From positions 829,069 through 893,068 of the forward strand of contig NW_019091424.1 of NCBI RefSeq assembly GCF_001949145.1: DNA of 64,000 bases, read 5' to 3'. Below the pieces are notes generated by a model. The model was not told where the DNA came from, did not search any database, and was given only the letters and a program-made list of their open reading frames with translations. Origin of the DNA: Acanthaster planci (Eukaryota > Echinodermata > Asteroidea > Valvatida > Acanthasteridae). Position 1 is the stretch's first letter. Each line of letters begins with the position of its first letter. The position numbers and the translations under genes were made by a program. This document shows positions 9,871-21,838 of this stretch, piece after piece.

Positions 9871-12800
9871 TGGGTTGTTTTAATTTGGCGTCAATCTTTC
9901 AACGAGAAGCCTACACCTAACACAGCGGGTCTGATGTGTCCCCTGTATGCTTTATACCATACTATACCATACACATATATACAATATCTGACCATGGAGG
10001 GGGTTATTCCTCCATGATCTCACCTGTCCCTTCCAGGCAAGGTTAAAAAGCTGAAATTTTAACTGGCACACAATGGCGCTTTCCAAGGGCCATATTTTCA
10101 CTGCACTAAGGATCCTTAAATGTGACAACTTGTTTACACGCAAGTGTTCAAAGATTGTGGGGGTACAGGCAGAGATTGTAATTTCTGAACAAGCAAAAAC
10201 TGCCTGTCCAAATTTGTTTTTGCCAGTCCTTGGGACAGGTGGACATTTGGCCCAGAGATAATACACTTATCTCGTCAGTGTTCGATGTGCAATAAAACCT
10301 TGCATGCGAGTGCCCATTGTGCATAGAATGACTTAATGATTCGACAGCTGAAATGTTCAGCATAATCAGGTCACAGGTTATTGGGAATTTTATATTGTAC
10401 ATGATACACTACACGACAATAGTTCAAGGATCATTTCTTACACCAGGGTTTGAACACATGCAGAATATACCCTACATGATGAAATGGGTCGATGAACAGC
10501 ACTTCCCTGATTTTTCAATGAGGAAGTATATATCTTATAATACAAGGTCGAAACAGAACTATTGCCCAATGCCCAGTTCTGTCTCATGCTACAGTAGAAA
10601 GTTAAAACTTTAATAATCATCGATGAGATAAAAAAACGGTAAATGAATATTTTTCTTAAACATTTTATTTTGGCATCAGTCCATCTCAAAGTAATGGTTT
10701 CTTCAGTACAGCTTCAAGGTACGTCTGAAATCATAAAGCCCTTCTTTCCAAAATGGGCCTCAATTTTTTTTTATATTGATGACAACACTCCTACATAAAT
10801 CAGTTGCCCGTGGAAGTCAGAAATTCGGGTCTTTCTCTGCTGCACTTAACATCGAGAAGAAGATACCATGACAGACAGTTCAGAAATATGCAACATTTTG
10901 TAGTGGAAATATGAAGTATGTCATGCAGTTTACGGTGTCATTTTCAAGGAAGGTGATCTATCAACAACTGAACTCAGTTGTAACTCAGCCTATCGTGCCT
11001 ATGGCACATTGGGCGTGTCTAGGACCAAAAGCTACAGAGGGTCTGCAGACACAGGACGTACAATCTTTCTGTATTTCTCGAATTCAACCTTAGTCACAGA
11101 AGACTGCAGTAAACATACATGAATACAGGCCTAATACTAATAGTATCCTACATAACAGTCGGTCATCCCATGCACCAAGTTGATTCAAAGGAAGGAAAAC
11201 TGATTCCAGGGTCTGCATGTCATGCCAATTGGATATTTCTTTCCCATCCCTCGTGAGAAAATCATGCCAAAAGTAGGAATGTATTAAAAAAACTGAAAAA
11301 CCCACGAAACTGGCGACCCAGACTCGCTCTCGCCCTGCTATAACCGCTGATGACTGTGTCATTATTTATGCTAGCTAGTACAGACCGTCTCAGAAATGCA
11401 TACGAACCCCAGGCCCATATACACTCAGTCTCGTTACCGCCTTCGTTCATTCCTCAAACTCGTACCTGTTTTCAGCCTGTACAGATCTTTCATCTGCAGC
11501 AGAATGTCACTCAAATACTCTTTTCCGACAACACTTGCAAACGAGGAGTCAGGAGTGAACTTTTCCGAATGATTAAACTGAAACTAGGTGCCCGGTTTCT
11601 CGTCCGTATTTACACAGCACTCTCGGTTGATACTGTTGACCCCTGACCTCAACATTGTCGATACCGCATTAACTATTCGGTGTCGTCGGATTACTCCATT
11701 TTAAAGAATCGATACTTTGTCGCAGTATCACATTCCTTGTGACGCTTTCGATACCACTCACGCATTAAGGAAACAAAAATCGGTATTTGTCGCTGACAGA
11801 ATGCGGAACAAGTGAGCATGAAAGTGAAAAGAGGTGTGGCGGAAACATAAATAGATGTAATACAAGCTATTGCGTTGTACGCCAAAAGCAATTACACTCC
11901 AAATGAAAATAAGACAGTCCTTTCAATGGTAGTGAAGAGAACAGAAAGACATCGGCTGGCCAAACTGGGCGTGCGTACGCTTAAAAAACCCGGAAGTAAC
12001 CGAGTCAAGTGGAGATCACGTGCTCCGTTCAGCACAGGCTGGCTAATTGTCACGTGAAATCCAGCTCGTCACGCGTCTTGCCAGCCAGTGCGCCAAGTGC
12101 TGAGCGCTGGTTGCCGAATGTGATTTTGAAAACAAACTAACAAATAAAAGTAAGAGGGTGAACGTGCGAACCAACAAATAGAGGGAAGCTAAACAAAAGG
12201 AAACAGGAAAACAAAGGGCCAAAGCATAAAACGATCTTAATAGGTTGAATTGCAGATTCCATTACTTTTAGGACAGAAATTCGAAGAGACTGGGTAGGCC
12301 TACAGTCTTCGATGAAAAAAAGAAAAGAGGGCAAAGGGGAAAAACATTGGATTGTTGTCGAAGCTTCGAAATGACAGTAATCACTGTATTAAAGTGGACT
12401 GCACCTCAGCGCCCAGTCTCCCGCTCTCGATCAAGACAGAATCGTTTTCAAACGCAAAAGTGATACGGGGTGATTTCAAGCCGGCAATTTATGAAAAACC
12501 CATAAAATTATTGAGTTTTAAATTAGGCCTACAACACCGTTATTAACAAAGGTCAACATGGTGACGTCACTGACACTAGGCGTTCGGGTATACATTGTAC
12601 CCAGCTCCATGTGAACACGTCGCGAGGGGAGGGGGAAGCCCCCTTGGATAAATGGGGGGGGGCACACAAAAAAGTTGGCAAAAAAAAAATAAAAAGAGAT
12701 GAGTGGCAATGGGATGAAAGTCCCAGATTTTCTTTAAAATATCGCCCTTCCACCTTTAATGGGTTTGATAATCATTTATCAATCCTTATTTTTCCCTCGT

Positions 12801-12995
12801 CATGTCTACTTTCATTTCACCACTAAACCTAGCTTGCCCTCAGGAATATCCCCACCCAGTGTGGAAAAACGGTTTGCCCCCCTTGAAAAAAAATCCCTGG
12901 CAATGTCCATGCATATGAGGAGGACATAATATTCACAAGAGATCCTCTAAATCAGTCAACATAAAGAGCATTGTAAAACTTGAAATTCACAATGC
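9871..12995. other. No gene seen
   Basis: About 3 kb of AT-rich sequence with only short ORFs lacking good splice borders. Patches near 12,000-12,120 and 12,600-12,680 are more GC- or G-rich but show no coding signature. Confidence 0.45.
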
Positions 12996-13001
12996 TTTAT
13001 T
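12996..13001 (-). terminator. Candidate poly(A) signal for the zinc-finger gene
   Basis: TTTATT on the + strand reads AATAAA on the minus strand. It is the best minus-strand candidate I see downstream of the zinc-finger stop at 15436, which would imply a 3' UTR of about 2.4 kb (13002-15435). No competing gene lies between. A shorter UTR ending at a variant hexamer is equally possible. Confidence 0.3.
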
Positions 13002-15435
13002 CGTCATAGAATTTAACATCAAAGGCGACATAGGGGTACGATTGAAAATGATACACACACGAAACAGTTACAACTGTGAACGAGGCTGTACATGACAATC
13101 TTTGCCAAGAGCATGTACTTCAATTTTGCCCAACATTTCACAAAGAGAAGGGACAAATTTTGAAAACAAGAATATAATTCAATCAATGTTCTATATTTTT
13201 AACTTGAGCGTTCCTCGTTATAACATTGACACAACGAGGGAGTATTCCAACAGCGCATGCCCAAACTGAAGGGTGTCCGAGTCTGGTAGTCTCGGGAACT
13301 GCAGCACGCACGCGCGATAGTCTGTCCTATCGGCGTAGCTGTGGCCATACGTCGACTGGTGCGCATGCTTTAATCCTGAAAGATTTCAAATAATCCAAGT
13401 GGCTCATAATAATGCAATCTGTAGCTGAACATCTAATTTCCATATCTCTGAGAAAAAAGTCTGTTTTTGAAATCACAAAATACACATGCATATTACTGCA
13501 TTAGATCATAGGCCTACACATGGTTCCTATAGTCGCCAGGTCCCGAATTTCGCCAACTTTTGGTTTCACAGTTATAAGGTACTTGCCGACTATACATGTA
13601 CAGCAATTAAAGAATAACGTAGATTCGTAATCAAAAACATAGGTGCGAACTATGTGAGAACAAAATTCAAAACGTGCATAAAGGCATTCAAACTATTTCA
13701 AAATTTGTAGATCACACTGAAAACTTGCGCTTCTCGCTCTTAAACTGGCGGATAAACCGGAATTTTTCAAAAGGGATGCACAAAAGTAGCATTTTGGTTC
13801 TAAAACGGAGGTTAACAAGCTATCTACACTAACTTTCAAACAAACACATTAACGATTTTTACACCAATAATGTCGCTCATAATGAACAAACTATATGTAA
13901 TGGGTACTGCAAAATACGTAAATCAATTATTCAGAGTTTTTCTTTAAAAGTCAAAGTCACTGCAGTACGCAAAATCCAAGTTTCCACAAAGGTGAAATTC
14001 GTATAAGGGGATCTAATGCAACCACACACAGGCCTGGCATCAAGTGCAGTTCCAGAGCCATGGGGGGGGGGATAAACCCTTCGCACGTGACGTCATCCTT
14101 TAACTTTCGTTACTTCTTTGCAGTTTTGGAGGCCAGACATAAGTTGGCGAAGGGGGCCAGATCCCCCAACCTCCCCTGTAGTATCACGCCTGAACAGCAC
14201 ATACATGTAGGCCTACATAATTATGACATACATGTACATGTAACAAATTCATTACACTGTATTTCTTTCCTTGTGCACTCAAACACTGTCATTTCCTCAG
14301 CAGAGTACTGAGAGAAACGTCATGTAGTTACGAAGTATTCTTAAAAAGACAAACGACCAGATCCGTATAGCTGGGACTTTTCATGGGAGGGCGCGAGTCC
14401 TCAACAAAGCGGACCAAACATGCCTGCATATCTTTTGCTTTTTCATTTTGAAAGCCAGTAGGATTCATGAGGTCGTACCAATGGTTCTAGGGGGGTTACA
14501 GGTTACATGTAACTCCCGCAGAGAGGATTGACCGAGGCGAAAAATACTGAAGCGCGGCATTGATTTGCGCAGCTCAAAATCCGTTCTTGCCTCAAAAGCA
14601 GGCCTTTTAGCCACATGGCCTGAAGTTACATGGCCTTTCAGTTACAGACCTGCAGTGTACATCACATCCACAGATACTGAAACCCCACCCAGTGCAATCT
14701 TAACACGGGAACAGACAATCCCTAATCTGATCGAAACGAAACGAGTTCGGTTTAACCATGAGGAGCCTTAATTACAGCGATGGTAAATCAGTTTGCAGTG
14801 GGAACTACGTTGTACATGCATACCTAATACCGCAGTTCGTGACCCGTTCGGTAAATCCGTGTACGCATGCAAGATTGAAGAAAGTCAAACGCATTGCCCA
14901 CCAAGGCATCTAAAGTTAACGGTAACACAAGGTGTAACACTACAGAAGGTACTGATAATCTCAAACAACATTCATTGCAAAACCTGCAGTGTTAGTTCGG
15001 AATATCCTGTATGTTATCACAGGACTGACAACACCCAGGGTGCAAAATTAATACAAATTTAACACCAGAGTTTGGGCAGTCTACTTGTGCTTTATGATTA
15101 TCAACTCGGCGCAGCCTCGATTGGTACGAAAATGCCCAAACCCTAAAATCTGATATTCACAAGAGGTTCAAAAGACGTGAGGTTGTCCCCCTCTGCTAAC
15201 CCTTTCCCTCTTTTTCAAACAACAATCCTACTAACAGGAACTAAGCATGTATTCAGTAATGTGATTTCGTGATCCACACAATAAATTTTCATGTACATGT
15301 AGTTTGAAAGTCTGAACATGGCTCGATAAATGTATATGTATCTCATTATGATCTACAGCTGTTCAAAAACTAAGCGAAAGTAGGCCGACATGTACATGTA
15401 GTAACATGTAGAAGGCTTTCAGGTACGTACAATTA

Positions 15436-18400
15436 TTATTTGGTATCTTTTTTCGATGTTTTTGGCTTTTTGTGAACTCTGAAGTGATGGTGCAAGGTCC
15501 CACGGTGGGTAAAAGCAGCTCCACAAGTCTTGCATTTAAAAGGTTTCTCTCCCGTGTGGATATTGAGGTGTTCTTTGAGCAAGTTGTTGGAGTAAAATCT
15601 CTTTGGGCAAACGTTGCAGGCAAAGGGTCTCACGTTCAAGTGGGATTTCATGTGATACCACAGGCAGTTCGCGCTAGCAAAGACCTTGTGGCACACTTTG
15701 CAGGTGCGCTGTTTTTCTCGATGACAACGTCGATGCAGCACCAAGGAACCCACCCTCGGGTAGGTCTTGCCGCACGTCTCACAGGTGTACTTCTGCGGTT
15801 CCTGGCAGCGTGTCCTCCTCTGGTGTATCTCCACACATTTACCAGTTTTAAATCTCTTCCCACATCGCTCGCAGATAAAGTCTCTTTTATTGGAATGAAC
15901 GGCCAACTGGTGATTCGTCAAATCTCTAAGTGATCGGAGGAGCTTTCCGCACAGGTCACACATGAAATTGCGCTCTGATTTGGGTTGAACGCGTCGGGGG
16001 CACTTATGAGCGAGAAGGCATAGTTCCGCTAGGAAGGACGCATCACACAATGTACAGGTTAATGCTGCTTTCTTCAAATGACTCTCTGCGTGTTTGCGAA
16101 GAAGAAACCGGATGCGGAATTTCTTGTTGCAGACAGTGCAAACAAATAACTTCATTCGACCATCCGGATGAATCTGCTCCTTGTGCGCGTTGAGTCTCCA
16201 AACGGTTTTAAACAAAGCACCACATATTTCACAAGAATGCGACCGTTTGTTCATATGGTCGTCAGTTAGATGTCTAACAAGAGAACTTCTATCTTGAAAT
16301 GTTCTCTGGCATTTTTCACATTTCGTGGGCTCCTCAGGCGGGTCCCTGACACGATCAACCGATTTTCTAGCTGAATGAATTATTAATTTGTGTCTCTGAA
16401 GGTGGCTGAGGGTTTTGAAGTGTTTCTCACAAGAACTGCAAAAGTTCAACTCCTTGCCCTCAGCGTGAACTTCCAAGTGCCTCTTAAAGCAGGACGTCTT
16501 ACCGAAACTGCACCCACACAGAGTACACTGGAACAGTCTGGTGTCCTTCTGAGTTGAACTGCTGCTTCCTTTTGGCTGCAGTACCTTGCGCTTCACAGCA
16601 CTGCACCAAAACCTGCGCCTCTTGTAAAAGTTGAACCTTCGGGGTTTTGGAAGGGGTTTGTGCAATGAACCACAGAGATTACAGCGAACAGCCTTTGAGC
16701 GATGAGTTTCTGCATGCTGAAGTACATGTAGGTGTGACTTCTTAACGTGAGGCTTAGCCTCATGGGTTTGTCTATGCCGAGTGCAATCAGATTTGGTTCT
16801 AAATCCTTTGAGACAAACAAGGCAAGTAAAATTTCTGGTATTAGAATGAGCTCGCACGTAATGCTCTTTCAAGTGGGCTTTTGCAAAGTACCCCTTGTCA
16901 CACAGATCACACTGGTATGGTCGATTGTCTTTGTGTGCATGGCTTCTGTGTTGTTTCAGCCAGGCTGCATACTGAAACGTCTGGTCACAGAGATTGCACT
17001 GATGAAGGCAGGACTTGCTACCATCATCACACAACTCTTTATCAGTGTGGACTGCTCTCCTGTGCTTGTAGAGTGCACTCCCGTAGGAAAATGTTTTTTC
17101 ACACTTGTCACACTTGAAAGGTCTCTCTTTCGTGTGAACACGCTCATGCTCTAATAGTCTGGCACGGAAACCGCAGAATTTTCCGCAGAACCTGCAAGTG
17201 ACTGATTTTTTTTCAAATGTCCCTTGCTGACCCTTGTAAACTATTTCGGTATCGGGTGAAGCACCTTCAGAGTGACCAGTTGCTGACGACTGTAACTCAG
17301 ATCTACAGGTCTCAGCTTCAGGTGCTGTCTCTGCAGTGATCATTGTTCCCACCTTATCCCAAACAGGTTCATTACTACTTGGCTGTTCAATGTTGCTACT
17401 GTTGGAATTTGCTGAGGTATCATTTGAATAATGAGTTGAACAGGAAACTAACCTCGTTTCTCCACTAGGGGTAAACAACTGCTTACTTTCGCAAGTTCCA
17501 GTTGATTCCCGATAATCTGAAGCAGAAGGGTTAGCTTCAGAAGGTTCACAGCAACGAGTACGTCTGTGCTGGTTTAAATCAGATTTCCTACAAAACCTTT
17601 TCTGGCAAATTGGGCATATAAAATCTCTAGAGTTAGTGTGAGCACGGATATGGTGCTCTTTCAAATGGGATATGGTGTAATAGGTCTTTTTGCACATGTC
17701 ACATTGAAATGGTCTTTCCTCTCCATGCAATTGCTTGATGTGTTCCTTGAGGAGGGTCACAAAGCGAAAACTCTTGTGGCAGATCCTGCATGTGGTTAAC
17801 TTGTTTCCTCCTGATTTCCAAGGCTGGTGTGCACCCAACACAGTCTCCTTATCTCTAGCTTGTTCATTTTTTGGCTCCATGACCGGGTCAATATTGGCAG
17901 ATGATGGGTTCCCTGTCTTAAGCCTAGCCCTGTGAGTTTGTTTATGTCGAGTGCAATCAGACTTGGTCCTAAATCCTTTAAGGCAAACGGGGCACTTGAA
18001 ATTTCTGGTATTGGAATGAGCTCGCACGTGATGTTCCTTCAAGTGGGCTTTTGCAAAGTAACCCTTGTCACACAGATCACACTGGTATGGTCGATTCTCT
18101 TTGTGCGCTTGGCTCCTGTGTTGTTTCATCAAGGCTGCCGACTGAAACTCCTGGTGACAGATACTGCACTGAAGGATGCTACACTTGCTGTCAACATCAT
18201 TTGAGTCTGCGTCCTTCAAATGAGGCATCATTTTTGTTTTCATTATCCCTCGAGGGGAAATTCTCATCTTGTGGACTGTTATCCTGTGGCTCCGGAGTAC
18301 ACTACCATAGGCAAATGTTTTCTCACACTTGTCACATTTGAAGGGTCTTTCTTTCGTGTGAACACGCTCATGCTCTAATAGTCTGGCACGGAAACCGCAG

Positions 18401-21400
18401 AACTTTCCGCAGAATCTGCAAGTGACTGTTCTTCTCTTAGATGTCCCTACTTGATCCTCAGTAGCAGCTTCCATAACAGCTGTAGCACCTTCAGGGCCAA
18501 CACTTGCTGACAACTGTATTTTTGATCCTTCAGCCTCAGCTGGAGATGTACTCACAGAGTCTGAAGTTATCTTGGTTTGAACCTTATCTCCTCCAACCTC
18601 ACTGGTTAGCGCATGTTCAGTGCTACTCTGTGAATAATTTGCCAGAGCCTCATCTACATGTAGATTTGGAGTTTGGCTGTTCTTTTCTCCACTTAACTCT
18701 TTGGTTTTTAGACTTTTAGAGGAGAGTTCCTTTTTGCCATGCTCCTGTTCCATGCACTCAGCAGTTAGATTTTGCATGGCTCGAGCTGCCGAACCTCTAG
18801 TTATTCGTGTAGGGTGTGTATCATCAGTCCCTGAACAACTTTTTAAGTCTTTGAGTTTGTCAACACTGATGACATCCGATGCACCTCGTGTAGCAACATA
18901 GTTATTAAATGTGCCGTCAGGCTTCTCACTTGGTTCAGGAACAACTGCAGATTTTGATGCATCTGTTCCAATACAATTTACTTGGTGAACCGACAAATGA
19001 CACTTTTGTTTATATGCCTTATCACATCTTTCACATTTATAAGGACGCTCACTGCTATGAGTAGCCATATGGCGCTTGAAGTAAGAGTTTCCTTTAAATG
19101 TTTTCCCACAAATATCACAATTTTTTATGATGTTTCTAGGTCTTTGGGGGCATGTCATTCCATGGATAGCTGTTTCATGACCTCGAAGACTACTTTTGTG
19201 CGAAAACTCTTTCCCGCATTTTGTACACTTGTATGGCTTTTCCTTTGTGTGAATACGCTCATGCTCCTGTAGTCTGGAACGACGATGAAAATCTTTTCCA
19301 CAAAAACTGCAAGACAACGTCTTTGTGTGACCTGTCTGATGATTAGTGGAGCCATCAGTAGGTATCCTGACATTAGGGTTATCTTCTTGGTGACAGAGCT
19401 TATGCTGGTTCAACTGAATACTCGACTGAAAGTCTCTCTTGCAAACATGACAGGTGAAAAGCTGAATCTTGTTAATGACCAGCTGCAGTGTTGGGTGGTT
19501 CAGATTGAAATGTTGTTGGGCAGAAACCAACTGATGGCTTATCACACCTGAATCATCTGAATTCTCTGTAAATGTTTCAGGAAGAAGCACCTCTGTGCAG
19601 ACCCTGTTCAGGACAACCTCATCAACTTCATCACTAGTATCTGTCAGAGCAAACTCCCCTCCACCACCATCATCATCAGATGACTCAGCACCAGCTTCAC
19701 CAAGTACGTCCCTTCCTTCACTGTAAGACTCCTGACACCGTGAAGGTGTGCTTGCACTGGGTGCAACTTCAGCACTCTTGTTCCTCCTCAAAGGGGATTC
19801 TCCTTCAGACGGGTTCCTTTGCATGTCTACTTCACCATTTACATGTACTTCATTACCTAATATGGTAGCATGGGAGAGATGTACACAGTTTCCACTTTGT
19901 TTATTGAATGAAATGCCCAATGGAACTGACTGACTTTGATCAAGTAAAGCTACAGAATTGACGACTGCCTGTTCAAAGCTCCTGTGCACAGATTGGACAG
20001 AGGAAGAGACATTCCTAGGAATGGTGACACTTTCAGAGGGTTGAAGACACTCTATGGATTGTAGATCCTGTCCAGGATTAAGCACAAAGGTCTGTAATAT
20101 CGGCTGATTCACCACTGGTACGCCATCGCGGCAGAGTACAGGGTACGTCATGGATGCAACACCTGATGTCCTCTGTGATGTTTCAGGTCTTTCACTGGGT
20201 CTTCTATTCTGGCAGAACTGCTGGTGTCGTTGAAGACTTCCTTGTTCCTTAAACCCTTTGTCACAGATGGCACAAGTGTAGAATTTCCCATCTGCGTGAC
20301 TTAACATATGAGCTTTCAAATGACTAGTGCTCTTAAAGGACTTGAGACAAACACTGCACATGTACGGTCTCTCTATGACATGCTTGATTTGGTGGCACTG
20401 CAAGGCAGTCTGAGAAGTGAACGTCTTTTGGCACATTTCACAGTTGAAGGCATCAGTGCATTCAGTCTTCTTATGCTCACTCAGGTCTATTCCTGTCAGA
20501 AAGGTCTCTTCACAAATGTCACACATAAAAGGCCGTTCCTGGTGCATTTGTTTGTGTTGTCTCATCCGATAGTAGGTTTCAAAAGAGTTGCTGCAGATCC
20601 CACAGCGGTATTTATCTTTAGGGGATTTCTGGGCAAGTGCTCGACCACCCCTCCTAGCCTTGGCGTGGGAGCGGATATGCAAGTTGAGATCATTGGTTTT
20701 CTTAAAGCTTTCCTGGCAGAATCTGCAAACATGGGATCCTTTAGGTTTGTGAGTTGATTTCTGGTGTTTCTGGAGATGGGTTGCTGTCTTGAACAACCTG
20801 CTGCAGTCGACACACTTGTAAGTCCTCTGCTTAGTTTGATGGCTTTCTCTGTGCCTCATCAATTTGAAGTGGGTCTGAAACCTCTTGTTACAACACCTGC
20901 AGATGTACTCATCTTTCCTGTGCTTTTGCAGGTGCTTCTGTAAATGTTTTGGTGTGGAGAATGTCTTCTTACAAAACCTGCACACGTGGGGCCGATCCTT
21001 GTGTAGTTGCCTGTGCTTTCTTAATGAGTAATAAGTCTGGAAGAAAATGCCACACTTATGGCAAAGAAACGGTTTCCTATTTTCAGAGTGGGTTGCAATG
21101 TGCCGGGTCAGCGTGTTTTTGCGAGAGAAAGCTTTACCACACTTTTGGCAAGCAAAGGGCTTTTCATTTGTGTGGATGCGTTCATGCTCCTCAAGATGAG
21201 TTTTACCTTTGAATGCTTTGGAACAGTAAGGGCACACATGTTCCTTCTTCTGTTTCTTACGGATGTCTGAGGTAGATGCATCACTGCTCCCCCCAGAGTG
21301 GTTGCTAGTCTGATGTTTTAGAAGTGCACTTCGGGTTCTAAAAGCTTCTCCGCACAAGTCACAATTGAAGGAGCCCTCCTTGCTGTGTATCCGAGAGTGC

Positions 21401-21834
21401 TCCTTCAGGTCTGCAGAAGTTCGGAAAGTTTTGCTGCAAACTGTACACCTGACGGTGTTCACATCAAAATGAATGAGTTTGTGATTCCAGAGTGTTTTTT
21501 GACGGGAAAAGATTTCATCGCAGATGTTACACTTGAATGGAGGTGGCCCTGTGGCAGAAGCTTGTAAATCAGTGTCAGCAGCTGAGCTACATGTAGATGA
21601 TGCCTCTGGAGAGGTATAAGTCAGTGGGTGCTCAGTACAGGAAGCCCCTGTCTGGCAAGTACAAGCTACGCCTAACGTACTATCCTCCGTGACAAGTCGT
21701 TCTTCATCAGAACTCAACGCAACAATGCAACGAGGCGACACGTCAGTCATTACTCCATGCAGACTTGTTTCTCCTTTATCGAACAAAGCTGCATCTGTGT
21801 GGACAAGATCCCCCGAAGCAGAGTTGGATGCCAT
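15436..21834 (-). CDS. Giant C2H2 zinc-finger protein, 2132 aa, about 45 fingers in one exon
   Basis: A single minus-strand exon encodes the whole protein. The open frame extends 18 codons further upstream, but that stretch is a pyrimidine tract ending cttttcag (acceptor at 21839-21840). The start is therefore the ATG at 21832-21834, four bases into the exon. Fifteen fingers (first Cys near residue 102) form an N-terminal block at about 21530-20210. A Ser/acidic linker (about 20200-19465) follows, then some thirty fingers in sub-blocks separated by polar linkers, ending with a classic TGEKPFKC linker finger at the extreme C terminus. Most fingers fit C-x2-C-x12-H-x3-4-H. A few are C2HC or degenerate. 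There is no KRAB, SCAN, BTB or ZAD domain. A nuclear DNA-binding regulator is the family expectation, but targets and partners cannot be read from the sequence. Five consecutive fingers are duplicated internally (see findings). Confidence 0.93.
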   Translation of the reverse strand: MASNSASGDLVHTDAALFDKGETSLHGVMTDVSPRCIVALSSDEERLVTEDSTLGVACTCQTGASCTEHPLTYTSPEASSTCSSAADTDLQASATGPPPFKCNICDEIFSRQKTLWNHKLIHFDVNTVRCTVCSKTFRTSADLKEHSRIHSKEGSFNCDLCGEAFRTRSALLKHQTSNHSGGSSDASTSDIRKKQKKEHVCPYCSKAFKGKTHLEEHERIHTNEKPFACQKCGKAFSRKNTLTRHIATHSENRKPFLCHKCGIFFQTYYSLRKHRQLHKDRPHVCRFCKKTFSTPKHLQKHLQKHRKDEYICRCCNKRFQTHFKLMRHRESHQTKQRTYKCVDCSRLFKTATHLQKHQKSTHKPKGSHVCRFCQESFKKTNDLNLHIRSHAKARRGGRALAQKSPKDKYRCGICSNSFETYYRMRQHKQMHQERPFMCDICEETFLTGIDLSEHKKTECTDAFNCEMCQKTFTSQTALQCHQIKHVIERPYMCSVCLKSFKSTSHLKAHMLSHADGKFYTCAICDKGFKEQGSLQRHQQFCQNRRPSERPETSQRTSGVASMTYPVLCRDGVPVVNQPILQTFVLNPGQDLQSIECLQPSESVTIPRNVSSSVQSVHRSFEQAVVNSVALLDQSQSVPLGISFNKQSGNCVHLSHATILGNEVHVNGEVDMQRNPSEGESPLRRNKSAEVAPSASTPSRCQESYSEGRDVLGEAGAESSDDDGGGGEFALTDTSDEVDEVVLNRVCTEVLLPETFTENSDDSGVISHQLVSAQQHFNLNHPTLQLVINKIQLFTCHVCKRDFQSSIQLNQHKLCHQEDNPNVRIPTDGSTNHQTGHTKTLSCSFCGKDFHRRSRLQEHERIHTKEKPYKCTKCGKEFSHKSSLRGHETAIHGMTCPQRPRNIIKNCDICGKTFKGNSYFKRHMATHSSERPYKCERCDKAYKQKCHLSVHQVNCIGTDASKSAVVPEPSEKPDGTFNNYVATRGASDVISVDKLKDLKSCSGTDDTHPTRITRGSAARAMQNLTAECMEQEHGKKELSSKSLKTKELSGEKNSQTPNLHVDEALANYSQSSTEHALTSEVGGDKVQTKITSDSVSTSPAEAEGSKIQLSASVGPEGATAVMEAATEDQVGTSKRRTVTCRFCGKFCGFRARLLEHERVHTKERPFKCDKCEKTFAYGSVLRSHRITVHKMRISPRGIMKTKMMPHLKDADSNDVDSKCSILQCSICHQEFQSAALMKQHRSQAHKENRPYQCDLCDKGYFAKAHLKEHHVRAHSNTRNFKCPVCLKGFRTKSDCTRHKQTHRARLKTGNPSSANIDPVMEPKNEQARDKETVLGAHQPWKSGGNKLTTCRICHKSFRFVTLLKEHIKQLHGEERPFQCDMCKKTYYTISHLKEHHIRAHTNSRDFICPICQKRFCRKSDLNQHRRTRCCEPSEANPSASDYRESTGTCESKQLFTPSGETRLVSCSTHYSNDTSANSNSSNIEQPSSNEPVWDKVGTMITAETAPEAETCRSELQSSATGHSEGASPDTEIVYKGQQGTFEKKSVTCRFCGKFCGFRARLLEHERVHTKERPFKCDKCEKTFSYGSALYKHRRAVHTDKELCDDGSKSCLHQCNLCDQTFQYAAWLKQHRSHAHKDNRPYQCDLCDKGYFAKAHLKEHYVRAHSNTRNFTCLVCLKGFRTKSDCTRHRQTHEAKPHVKKSHLHVLQHAETHRSKAVRCNLCGSLHKPLPKPRRFNFYKRRRFWCSAVKRKVLQPKGSSSSTQKDTRLFQCTLCGCSFGKTSCFKRHLEVHAEGKELNFCSSCEKHFKTLSHLQRHKLIIHSARKSVDRVRDPPEEPTKCEKCQRTFQDRSSLVRHLTDDHMNKRSHSCEICGALFKTVWRLNAHKEQIHPDGRMKLFVCTVCNKKFRIRFLLRKHAESHLKKAALTCTLCDASFLAELCLLAHKCPRRVQPKSERNFMCDLCGKLLRSLRDLTNHQLAVHSNKRDFICERCGKRFKTGKCVEIHQRRTRCQEPQKYTCETCGKTYPRVGSLVLHRRCHREKQRTCKVCHKVFASANCLWYHMKSHLNVRPFACNVCPKRFYSNNLLKEHLNIHTGEKPFKCKTCGAAFTHRGTLHHHFRVHKKPKTSKKDTK

Positions 21835-21838
21835 GATC

